From Bacillota bacterium (GTDB lineage Bacteria > Bacillota > Clostridia > Acetivibrionales > DSM-1351), in assembly GCA_023436515.1 (NCBI GenBank), contig JAEZIV010000028.1:1-5607 (forward strand): DNA of 5,607 nucleotides. The letters are read 5' to 3'. The notes under the pieces were generated by a model. That model saw only the letters and a program-made list of their open reading frames with translations, was not told the DNA's origin and ran no database searches. Positions 1-5,583 of this stretch are shown here, in pieces. Position numbers and translations under genes: made by a program. The number at the start of each line of letters is the position of its first letter. Position 1 is the stretch's first letter.

Positions 1-153
1 AAAAAGCTCAGAACCGAAAGTGATATTACTTTTATGAAGCTGGTGCTGGACGAGCATTCGGCAGAGGCTGGGTTTTGCACTAGGCTCGAAGCCTTTGTGG
101 ACATGATTTTAAGGAGGGGTAATCTTGAAAATAACATTTCCTCACATAGGTAA
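1..153 (+). CDS. acyl-CoA dehydratase activase-related protein, C-terminal end (partial)
   Basis: The frame is open from the first base to the TAA at 151-153 and encodes the last 50 residues of a protein whose start lies upstream. The stretch DEHSAEAGFCTRLEAFVDMI (roughly residues 18-37 of the visible part) closely matches the C-terminus of the next gene product (DEMTGEAGFNTRIEAFVDLI). The two genes are therefore paralogous, at least at this end. In Clostridia, two such proteins (COG3580-like and COG3581-like, the former carrying DUF2229) commonly precede a BadF/HgdC-type ATPase gene; this fragment would be the first of the pair. The role is inferred to be in an ATP-dependent Fe-S electron-transfer complex, and the reaction is unknown. 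The gene runs 29 bases into the next one, and that gene's ribosome binding site lies inside this coding sequence. Confidence is good for the family and low for which paralogue it is. Confidence 0.75.
   Translation, partial: KKLRTESDITFMKLVLDEHSAEAGFCTRLEAFVDMILRRGNLENNISSHR
111..119 (+). promoter_or_regulatory. strong ribosome binding site deciding a TTG start
   Basis: AAGGAGGGG lies 5 bases before the TTG at 125-127, inside the 3' end of the preceding coding sequence. No ATG is similarly placed, so this site supports a TTG start for the 371-residue protein. Confidence 0.8.
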
Positions 154-1240
154 TACTTATATTGTAGCCAAAGCCTTTCTGGAGGATTTCGGTACTGACT
201 TTGTTGTGCCGCCCTTTAATACAAACAGAACGCTGGAGCTTGGTGCAAAATATACGGCCGAGGCTCATTGCCTGCCCTTTAAGCTGTTTGTCGGCAACAA
301 GCTCCAAGGACATGAGCTTGGGGCCGATACCATGTTGATAACAGGCGGCTGTGGGCCCTGTAAGCTGGGTTACTTTGGTGAAATGCTCAAAAAAACTGCC
401 TCTGATTTAGGGATTAAAATGGATATAATTACCCTGGAGGTGCCTGAGCAAGGGATAAAAGAACTGGCCTCAAGAGTGAAAAGGATCAGCGGAACCTCAA
501 ATTATATCAGTGTGGCTAAGGTGGTCAATGCTGCCAAAAACGTGGCGGTGCAGCTGGATAGTCTGGAAAAGCTGGCAAGAATAAAGAGAGCCCGGCAATT
601 GGAGCCGGGGAGTGTAGATAAAATATACCGTCATTTTCAGACTGAGGTATTAAAGGTAAAGGGCTCCAAAGAGGTATTGAGGTTTATAAGGCAGACTGAA
701 AAAAATCTAAAGAAGCTCGTGACAGAGGATAACGCCAAACCGCTAAAGGTTGGCATTGTTGGCGAAATATACACCACCATTGAACCCTATGCAAATTTCT
801 ATATAGAAAGAAAGCTTGGGAATATGGGGGTAGAGGTCACGAGAAGGGTAACTGTCAGTGGCTGGATTATCGACGATATGCTTAAAAGGGGACTTCATCT
901 TCCCATAGAAGCCGAGGATGTAAGAGAATCCAAGGCATACATCAGGAGTTTGGTTGGAGGCCATGCTCATCATACAATTGGGAATACTGTGGTACATGCA
1001 AAAGACGGTTATGATGGTGTTATTCATCTTTATCCCTTGGGGTGCATGCCTGAGATTGTCTCACAGGCCATTCTTCCTGCAGTGGAGGAGAATTATGAGA
1101 TACCGGTTATGACGGTAATAAGGGATGAGATGACAGGCGAAGCAGGTTTTAATACAAGAATTGAAGCATTTGTAGATTTGATTAAGAAGAGAAGGGAAGA
1201 ACAATTGGATGAACAGAATAAAATGTTATATGGGTATTGA
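125..1240 (+). CDS. acyl-CoA dehydratase activase-related protein (COG3581-like), 371 aa
   Basis: A complete 371-residue soluble protein with no signal peptide or membrane segment. It begins at TTG with a near-ideal ribosome binding site. Recognisable features are HCLPFK (C49), GGCGPCKLGYFGE (C76 and C79, residues 74-86), a middle segment starting KVGIVGEIYTTIEPYANFYIERKLG (about 208-232), YPLGCMPE (C307) and the terminal DEMTGEAGFNTRIEAFVDLI (334-353). These match proteins annotated as acyl-CoA dehydratase activase-related or CoA-substrate-specific enzyme activase, which share ancestry with the HgdB-type subunit of 2-hydroxyacyl-CoA dehydratases. By analogy with HgdB, the four cysteines could ligate an Fe-S cluster; this is inference. 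It overlaps the preceding gene by 29 bases and the following ATPase gene by 32, suggesting translational coupling and a complex with both products. The substrate is unknown. Family assignment is confident; the biochemical role is not. Confidence 0.85.
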   Translation: MKITFPHIGNTYIVAKAFLEDFGTDFVVPPFNTNRTLELGAKYTAEAHCLPFKLFVGNKLQGHELGADTMLITGGCGPCKLGYFGEMLKKTASDLGIKMDIITLEVPEQGIKELASRVKRISGTSNYISVAKVVNAAKNVAVQLDSLEKLARIKRARQLEPGSVDKIYRHFQTEVLKVKGSKEVLRFIRQTEKNLKKLVTEDNAKPLKVGIVGEIYTTIEPYANFYIERKLGNMGVEVTRRVTVSGWIIDDMLKRGLHLPIEAEDVRESKAYIRSLVGGHAHHTIGNTVVHAKDGYDGVIHLYPLGCMPEIVSQAILPAVEENYEIPVMTVIRDEMTGEAGFNTRIEAFVDLIKKRREEQLDEQNKMLYGY

Positions 1241-2174
1241 TGTTGGTTCTGTAAGTACCAATATTACCCTCATAGATGAGGAGGATAATGTTCTTGACAA
1301 GCAGTATATCCGTACAGAGGGGCAACCAATAGAATCAATTAGAAATGGTCTGAGGGACATTGACGGAAGAATAGGAAGGAATATATCAATTGAGGGAGTA
1401 GGAACCACGGGCAGCGGAAGACAGCTTGCTGCAGCCATAGTTGGTGCCGATGTTGTCAAGAATGAGATTACAGCACACGCTGTTGCTTCCCAAAAGACAA
1501 TTCCCGATGTTAGAACAATAATTGAAATCGGAGGACAGGATTCAAAAATAATACTACTGAAGAATAAGGTTGTCCACGATTTTGCCATGAACACCGTATG
1601 TGCTGCCGGTACTGGTTCTTTTCTGGACAGACAGGCTTCCAGAATAGGTATACCAATCGAGGAGTTCGGAGCATATGCCCTCAAAGCGTCCAATCCTGTA
1701 AGAATTGCCGGAAGATGTGCTGTTTTTGCTGAAAGCGACATGATACATAAACAGCAGCTGGGTCATACTCGGGAAGACATTATCGGCGGTTTATGCGAGG
1801 CATTGGTGAGAAATTATCTGGCAAACCTTGCGAAGGGAAGAAAATTGGAATCTCCAATTGTATTTCAGGGAGGTGTTGCAGCTAATATAGGAATTGTTAA
1901 GGCCTTTGAAAAGGCTCTCGGAGAAGAAATAATTATTCCTGAATATTTTGATGTTATGGGTGCTTACGGAGTCGCACTGTTAGCCAGGGAGAACTCTGAA
2001 GCTGTTCTGAAGACAGATTTCCGAGGCTTTGACAAGCTGAACGGGTCATATATTACCGATAGCAAGGAATGTACCGGCTGTTCCAACTGCTGTGAGATTG
2101 TACAGATTACTCTGGATAATGATCCTGTTGCCTGTTGGGGAGATAAATGCGGAAAGTGGAGCGGGACAGCATAA
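1209..2174 (+). CDS. BadF/BadG/HgdC-type ATPase (acyl-CoA dehydratase activase), 321 aa
   Basis: An ASKHA-fold (actin/Hsp70/sugar kinase) ATPase of the family that activates 2-hydroxyacyl-CoA dehydratases and benzoyl-CoA reductases by ATP-driven electron transfer. Visible motifs are the phosphate-1 loop MGIDVGSVSTN (8-18), GTTGSGRQ (65-72), the EIGGQDSKI region (106-114), NTVCAAGTGSFLDRQ (128-142), GRCAVFAESDMIH (168-180), the adenosine-motif-like FQGGVAAN (219-226) and DVMGAYGVALLA (248-259). C131 and C170 match the two cysteines per subunit that hold the bridging [4Fe-4S] cluster of HgdC homodimers. HgdC proteins are typically about 260 residues; this one has an extra tail with C288, C291, C294, C295, C309 and C314, possibly a second metal site. 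ATG at 1209 was chosen: it overlaps the previous gene by 32 bases, with a modest AAGGGA 11 bases upstream. ATG at 1230 would also keep the core but has no ribosome binding site. Confidence 0.92.
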   Translation: MNRIKCYMGIDVGSVSTNITLIDEEDNVLDKQYIRTEGQPIESIRNGLRDIDGRIGRNISIEGVGTTGSGRQLAAAIVGADVVKNEITAHAVASQKTIPDVRTIIEIGGQDSKIILLKNKVVHDFAMNTVCAAGTGSFLDRQASRIGIPIEEFGAYALKASNPVRIAGRCAVFAESDMIHKQQLGHTREDIIGGLCEALVRNYLANLAKGRKLESPIVFQGGVAANIGIVKAFEKALGEEIIIPEYFDVMGAYGVALLARENSEAVLKTDFRGFDKLNGSYITDSKECTGCSNCCEIVQITLDNDPVACWGDKCGKWSGTA

Positions 2175-2188
2175 AGGCGAATAATAAA

Positions 2189-2225
2189 AAGCCAGATTGG
2201 ATCAATTTTGAACTCAATCTGGCTT
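2189..2225. terminator. bidirectional intrinsic terminator between convergent genes
   Basis: A perfect 11-bp inverted repeat: AAGCCAGATTG at 2189-2199 and CAATCTGGCTT at 2215-2225, with a 15-base loop. Read on the - strand the stem is followed directly by TTTTTATTATT, a good U-tract for ending the phosphorylase transcript, whose stop codon is 37 bases away at 2262. On the + strand, 15 bases after the activase stop, the tail is weaker (CAGCTATTATTAGTTTTCTT). Outer arms AATAATA (2180-2186) and TATTATT (2230-2236) can extend the stem. Both units probably use it, most efficiently the phosphorylase side. Confidence 0.8.
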
Positions 2226-2261
2226 CAGCTATTATTAGTTTTCTTACTTATGGTATAGGGA

Positions 2262-3098
2262 TTACATAACCCATCTGATCAGACCCATATCGAATCTGTT
2301 TATTAGGTCAGGATGCCGTGGTGTCGCTCTGAAAGTATAAGCATATTCCCCACCATCTGAGATATTAAGGCTTATGGTGTACCTATAGAGTCCTTCATTG
2401 AGCTTTTCGGAACAAGTCATTTCAACTGCCTGAGCATTAACTATTTTTCCATTTTCCAATGTTCCATAGTAAATCTCAACCTGAACATTGGAGGGATCAA
2501 TGGCTCCCAATTGAGTATTTACTGAAAGAGCTAGCTCATGTCCTGAGTTAGACTTATAGTTCTTAAGATCACTCATATTCCTTTCGGCAATCAGCTGCAC
2601 CTGAGACCAATTATACTTCATATGTTCTTCAAAGGCACTTAACCCTCTTGCGGGGTTGCAGTAATCCTGGGTCATTTTTGCAGCTCCCGCCATTGCAGGT
2701 AAATACATTCTCTCTGTATACTCCTTGACCATCCTGTCGGTACTGTAATTCCAGGAAAGAGATTTAATGGAGTTCTTCATAAGCTTAACCCATTCCACTG
2801 GTATTCCCTTATCATTAACCTTATAGAACAGTGGTATGATTTTCTCTTCAAGTGTATCGTATATTGATTCACTGTCTATATTATCCTGTGAGTTTTCATT
2901 GTCAAACTCAGTTTCATCTCCTATAACCCAACCGTTATTACCGTTATAACCTTCACACCACCAGCCGTCAAGTATACTGAAGTTGATAACACCGTTGATG
3001 CATACCTTTTGTCCGCTGGTACCGCTTGCTTCAAGGGGTCTCCTTGGATTGTTCATCCATACATCCACACCCTGAACCAGATTGCGGGCAACGGTCAT
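2262..3098 (-). CDS. glgP: alpha-glucan phosphorylase fragment 3: PLP-binding and C-terminal part
   Basis: The homologous frame extends upstream to about 3251 (IINTPEKPVQIIFAGKAHPADGPAHE), but the first ATG is at 3098. It contains MTVARNLVQGVDVWMNNP, EASGTSGQK with the expected PLP-binding lysine (residue 31 here, 606 in the repaired protein), and INFSILDGWWCEGYNGNNGWVIGDE. The last ~90 residues (ALSVNTQLG to GLIRWVM) resemble the beta-sandwich end of this phosphorylase type. No ribosome binding site supports independent expression. The stop at 2262-2264 lies 37 bases from the terminator. Confidence 0.8.
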   Translation of the reverse strand: MTVARNLVQGVDVWMNNPRRPLEASGTSGQKVCINGVINFSILDGWWCEGYNGNNGWVIGDETEFDNENSQDNIDSESIYDTLEEKIIPLFYKVNDKGIPVEWVKLMKNSIKSLSWNYSTDRMVKEYTERMYLPAMAGAAKMTQDYCNPARGLSAFEEHMKYNWSQVQLIAERNMSDLKNYKSNSGHELALSVNTQLGAIDPSNVQVEIYYGTLENGKIVNAQAVEMTCSEKLNEGLYRYTISLNISDGGEYAYTFRATPRHPDLINRFDMGLIRWVM

Positions 3099-3247
3099 AT
3101 TGTAATTCTCCAGCAGAATGATTTTTCCATGGAAGCCCTCCTGCCTTGCAATGTCATTAATATTCTTTATTACCTCATGGGCCGGACCGTCTGCCGGATG
3201 TGCTTTGCCGGCAAAAATTATCTGGACTGGCTTTTCAGGAGTATTAA

Positions 3248-4429
3248 TTATATTTTGAATTCTGCAAGATTTCTGAAAATTAGATTAGCTCTCTTATAGG
3301 TGGCAAATCTCCTTGCAAAACCTATCGTAAGTGCATTGGGATCCAGGAAGGAATCCACCTGCCTAACTGCTTCCATGGACTCGCCATTTGCAAGCTTTTG
3401 GGCCTTCAATCTATCTCTTACAAAGCCAATCATCTTGTGCTTTAATTCCACATGAGTGCTCCAGAGCTCCTCATCAGGAATAGAGTCAACCGCTTCAAAG
3501 GTTGATATGTTGTAAATTCGGGACTTCCAATCAGGCTTCAGATATTTGTCGTAAAGCTCCTTTATTTTTGGGGAAAGCCAGGTAAGGGTGTGAATACCAT
3601 TGGTTACATGGGTAATAGGCACATCATTTTGAGGGACACCGGGCCACACATCCCCGAAGATGTCTCTTGAAACAGCACCGTGTAATGCGCTGACTCCATT
3701 TTTTCTGCCTGCCATTGAAAGAGCCAGAACAGTCATGTTGAAGTCCTGATCCTCCGGCCTTTTCAGGCCAAGCTCAAGGAAATCATATCTGCTGAGCCCA
3801 AGCTGGCCCCAGAAGTCTCCAAAATACTTGTCCATCATATACAGCGGGAAGGTGTCATTTCCGGCTGGAACCGGGGTATGGGTAGTGAATATAGACGAGT
3901 TGGCTACAATCTGCTTAGCCTCCTTGAAGCTTAGGTGATGCTCATGAATGAGTTTTCTAATGAGCTCCAGCCCCATAAAGGAGGAATGGCCTTCATTCAT
4001 GTGATATACCGTAGGATGGATTCCTAGAGCATCCAGTACTCGTATACCACCTATTCCCAGGAAAATCTCCTGTTGTATTCTTGTTTCCTTGTCACCACCG
4101 TACAATCTGGAGGTTAGGTCCCTGTCAGCAGGATTATTTTGAGGTACATCAGTGTCCATAAGGTAGAGATTGATTCTACCAATCTGTACCTTCCATACTT
4201 TTGCATAAACAGTTCTTCCAGCAAAGGTAATACTGATCTCAGCCTGAGTTCCATTAGCTGTAAGAGCAGGCAGTATTGGCAGCTGAGAGGTGTTTAGTGT
4301 GTTAAAACAGGTCTCCTGCCATCCGTGGATATTAATTCGCTGGCTAAAATAGCCCTGCTTGTAAAAAAGACCGATTGCGGTAAAGGGCAGTCCCATATCG
4401 CTGGCTGATTTACAGTGATCCCCTGACAA
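3248..4429 (-). CDS. glgP: alpha-glucan phosphorylase fragment 2: central catalytic part
   Basis: The conserved frame actually reads from about 4468 (NEVLPIYSGGLGVLSGDH); 4429 is only the first possible alternative start (TTG). It carries SGDHCKSASDMGLP, HMNEGHSSF, THTPVPAGNDTFP, HVTNGIH and FARRFATYKRANLIF. It then stops at TAA (3248-3250) right after NLAEFKI, a place where the family continues. It holds most of the glucan-binding part and a probable phosphate-binding basic motif, but lacks the PLP lysine. A GGAGGT lies 9 bases before the TTG, but it falls on conserved Gly-Gly codons, so independent translation is not a good inference. Confidence 0.75.
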   Translation of the reverse strand: MSGDHCKSASDMGLPFTAIGLFYKQGYFSQRINIHGWQETCFNTLNTSQLPILPALTANGTQAEISITFAGRTVYAKVWKVQIGRINLYLMDTDVPQNNPADRDLTSRLYGGDKETRIQQEIFLGIGGIRVLDALGIHPTVYHMNEGHSSFMGLELIRKLIHEHHLSFKEAKQIVANSSIFTTHTPVPAGNDTFPLYMMDKYFGDFWGQLGLSRYDFLELGLKRPEDQDFNMTVLALSMAGRKNGVSALHGAVSRDIFGDVWPGVPQNDVPITHVTNGIHTLTWLSPKIKELYDKYLKPDWKSRIYNISTFEAVDSIPDEELWSTHVELKHKMIGFVRDRLKAQKLANGESMEAVRQVDSFLDPNALTIGFARRFATYKRANLIFRNLAEFKI

Positions 4430-4467
4430 TACTCCAAGACCTCCGGAATATATAGGTAAAACCTCAT

Positions 4468-4821
4468 TTACCCGTACTCTGCCGAAAAGTAAGCTATACT
4501 TGTATTACTGTGATCAGGATAGTGACGGTTAAACCAGGTGGTTTTGTCGGACATATAATGATCAAATTCCTTTACTACCGTATCCAGCCTTTCAATAAAG
4601 CTCTCATCCTTAAGCTTGGCTTGAAGCTTCTTTTGACTAACCTCCTGCAAAAACCTTACCGGGTTCTTGCCTAATTTTTCCCATAAATCCAGATCGATCT
4701 CCCTGTAAAGGTCTATTGCCTCGGGGTTCCAGGACCACCACAGGTTATATGCAATGTCGTTTAGTCTCTTAAATTTATCAGGCAATTCTGATATTACGTT
4801 GATTTTTCCAATCAGATACAT
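4468..4821 (-). CDS. glgP: alpha-glucan phosphorylase fragment 1: N-terminal DUF3417-like domain (117 aa)
   Basis: This is the first piece of the broken phosphorylase gene. It begins at ATG with AGGAGG 6 bases upstream and contains LNDIAYNLWWSWNPEAIDLYR (about residues 21-41), typical of the DUF3417 domain at the start of these enzymes. It ends prematurely in SAEYG followed by TAA. In relatives this point continues as L-(N/H)-E-V-LP-IYSGGLG, and exactly that sequence is present in the next frame. Alone, the fragment has no catalytic residues and should be inactive. Confidence 0.8.
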   Translation of the reverse strand: MYLIGKINVISELPDKFKRLNDIAYNLWWSWNPEAIDLYREIDLDLWEKLGKNPVRFLQEVSQKKLQAKLKDESFIERLDTVVKEFDHYMSDKTTWFNRHYPDHSNTSIAYFSAEYG

Positions 4822-4827
4822 ATGATT

Positions 4828-4833
4828 CCTCCT
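4828..4833 (-). promoter_or_regulatory. ribosome binding site of the phosphorylase gene
   Basis: AGGAGG read on the - strand, 6 bases before the ATG at 4821-4819. It fixes the start of the phosphorylase reading frame. Confidence 0.85.
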
Positions 4834-4853
4834 ACAATTAAAGTAATGTATTA

Positions 4854-4884
4854 TTTATACCCACAAATTGCTTTCATGCTGTAA
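4854..4884 (-). promoter_or_regulatory. possible phosphorylase promoter
   Basis: On the - strand, TATAAA (4859-4854) preceded by TTACAG (4884-4879) gives a -10/-35 pair with 19-base spacing, about 35 bases upstream of the start codon. The spacing is longer than ideal, and TAATAC at 4853-4848 is an alternative -10. A promoter must lie in this intergenic region because the upstream gene diverges, but the exact site is uncertain. Confidence 0.35.
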
Positions 4885-4925
4885 CTTTAAGTTAAGTTTA
4901 TCACTTTCGGGTTTTTCCCGATTGT

Positions 4926-4934
4926 TGATATAAT
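4926..4934 (+). promoter_or_regulatory. extended -10 promoter for the membrane-protein gene
   Basis: TGATATAAT contains a perfect TATAAT (4929-4934) with the TG of an extended -10 one base upstream. The -35 region (about 4906-4911, TTCGGG) is poor, as is common for extended -10 promoters. It overlaps a small dyad, TCGGG-TTTTT-CCCGA at 4907-4921, which could be an operator. Transcription would start near 4941, leaving an A-rich leader of about 85 bases before the ATG at 5026. Confidence 0.6.
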
Positions 4935-5015
4935 AACATAAAGGGAAATCTATTGGTAGTATTTACATTAATAAAAGAAAAAATAAAAAAATAGTGCAAC
5001 TGGAAAAAAATTCTT

Positions 5016-5019
5016 TAGG
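5016..5019 (+). promoter_or_regulatory. weak ribosome binding site for the membrane-protein gene
   Basis: TAGG lies 6 bases before the ATG at 5026. It is the only purine-rich match near a start candidate; the in-frame GTG at 5056 and ATG at 5074 have none. It therefore mildly favours the 5026 start. Confidence 0.35.
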
Positions 5020-5025
5020 TAATTT

Positions 5026-5475
5026 ATGTTTTTCATAAATAAAAAGTACCTCTTTGTGATAAAAATATATATTATGATAAAACGATTCTTTATTTATGGT
5101 ATTGTTGGCTGGAGTATGGAAATAGTATGGACAGGGCTTTACTCTTTAATGAAGGGTAATTTTACCCTGGAGGCTTATACCAGCCTGTGGATGTTTTTTA
5201 TATACGGATGCGGTGTTTTCCTGGAACCGCTGCATGACATCATACGCCCATGGAATGTATTTCTAAGAGGCTTGATTTGGGTTGTAATAATTTGGGGAAT
5301 CGAATATTCAACAGGGAAAATTATTATAAGTATACTTGATGTTTACCCATGGCAATACTTTGGCAGATTTGCTGTTGAGGGCATTGTCAGGCTGGATTAC
5401 GCTCCGGCCTGGTTTCTGGCAGGATTGTTATTTGAACGGGTTCATGCTGCACTGGACAAACTGAAAATTGTATAA
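5026..5475 (+). CDS. small polytopic membrane protein, putative ABC-transporter type IV family (PF06541-like)
   Basis: A 149-residue hydrophobic protein with about four predicted membrane segments (about 17-41, 53-70, 77-100 and 125-143) and a basic N-terminus (KK, then KR). Motifs recalled from the 'putative ABC-transporter type IV' (CmpB-like) family are FFIYGIVGWSMEIVWTGL (21-38), SLWMFFIYG (53-61), RGLIWVVIIWGIEYSTGKI (81-99), YPWQYFGRF (107-115) and LDYAPAWFLAGLLFE (123-137). The family name is historical: no ATPase partner is adjacent and transport has not been shown from anything here. It appears monocistronic, from the extended -10 promoter upstream, and is followed by a promoter for another gene. 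The start is uncertain: ATG at 5026 has only a weak ribosome binding site, and ATG at 5074 would give a 133-residue protein still containing all membrane segments. Family assignment is fairly confident; function is unknown. Confidence 0.8.
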   Translation: MFFINKKYLFVIKIYIMIKRFFIYGIVGWSMEIVWTGLYSLMKGNFTLEAYTSLWMFFIYGCGVFLEPLHDIIRPWNVFLRGLIWVVIIWGIEYSTGKIIISILDVYPWQYFGRFAVEGIVRLDYAPAWFLAGLLFERVHAALDKLKIV

Positions 5476-5511
5476 CACAAATATTACATTTATTAATTTT
5501 TTCTTAATCAT

Positions 5512-5540
5512 TTGAAAAAAAGCTTCAGCGATATTATAAT
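5512..5540 (+). promoter_or_regulatory. sigma-A-type promoter for a gene beyond the window
   Basis: TTGAAA (5512-5517) and a perfect TATAAT (5535-5540) are separated by exactly 17 bases. Transcription would start near 5547 and read out of the window. The -10 is embedded in a 12-bp AT palindrome (5531-5542). No start codon with a ribosome binding site is seen before the window ends, so the gene has a leader of at least ~60 bases. Confidence 0.75.
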
Positions 5541-5557
5541 ATAGTTAGTTTAAATCA

Positions 5558-5583
5558 ACTATGGATTGTTAAATAACCATAGT
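5558..5583 (+). repeat. 7-bp inverted repeat in the leader downstream of the promoter
   Basis: ACTATGG (5558-5564) and CCATAGT (5577-5583) are a perfect inverted repeat with a 12-base AT-rich spacer. GTTA-AA-TAAC (5568-5577) is a smaller competing dyad. It lies about 11 bases after the predicted transcription start, so it could be an operator half-site pair or a 5' leader hairpin. There is no U-tract, so it is not a terminator. Confidence 0.5.

Larger units (their letters stand above)
2262..4821 (-). pseudogene. glgP: alpha-glucan (glycogen/maltodextrin) phosphorylase, interrupted by two -1 frameshifts
   Basis: This region encodes a GT35-family alpha-glucan phosphorylase, a cytosolic PLP enzyme that releases glucose-1-phosphate from alpha-1,4-glucans. 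It is the ~850-residue bacterial type with an N-terminal DUF3417-like domain. Two single-base deletions split it: after codon 117 (near 4469-4470) and after codon 523 (T4 run, 3253-3256). Adding one base at each gives 853 continuous residues, a normal length. In corrected numbering: LWWSWNPEA in the N-terminal domain, IAYFSAEYG at 109-117, HMNEGHSS about 274-281, THTPVPAG about 314-321, HVTNGIHTLTWLSP, basic motif FARRFATYKR about 502-511, and EASGTSGQK ending at K606, the expected PLP lysine. A beta-sandwich-like C-terminal end follows. The start is ATG at 4821 with an AGGAGG site. It is transcribed alone, convergent with the activase operon. The identity is very secure; whether the lesions are real or sequencing errors cannot be told from this window. 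Confidence 0.9.

Noticed and set aside
743..1027. Open frame on the - strand inside the 371-residue gene
   Set aside because: It is antisense to conserved coding sequence and has no recognisable motif. The same reasoning applies to the - strand frames at 80-313 and 1554-1766.
1226..1741. A 171-codon open frame on the - strand opposite the activase gene
   Set aside because: It lies wholly antisense to a gene with clear conserved motifs. Its composition (Ser, Pro, Thr rich) is what a mirrored coding frame gives, and it has no ribosome binding site or recognisable domain.
3009..3299. 96-codon open frame on the + strand opposite the phosphorylase gene
   Set aside because: It is antisense to the PLP-lysine region and the second frameshift, with no family resemblance.
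4464..4474. Programmed -1 or +1 ribosomal frameshifting in the phosphorylase gene
   Set aside because: There is no slippery heptamer or downstream stimulatory structure, and phosphorylases of this type are not known to use recoding. Two separate one-base losses are simpler.
4861..4877. ATGAAAGCAATTTGTGG (- strand) as a catabolite-response element for the phosphorylase gene
   Set aside because: The half resembling TGNAANC is present, but the central CG is missing and the right half mismatches the CcpA consensus at several positions. It is not better than chance in AT-rich DNA.
4970..5010. A-rich tract upstream of the membrane-protein gene as a possible origin or AT-rich binding region
   Set aside because: It is ordinary AT-rich leader sequence with no DnaA boxes or phased pattern that I can support.
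5488..5510. ATTAA...TTAAT with a T6 run as a terminator after the membrane-protein gene
   Set aside because: The stem is only five A/T pairs and the T run is in the loop rather than after the stem, so it would not form a stable terminator.
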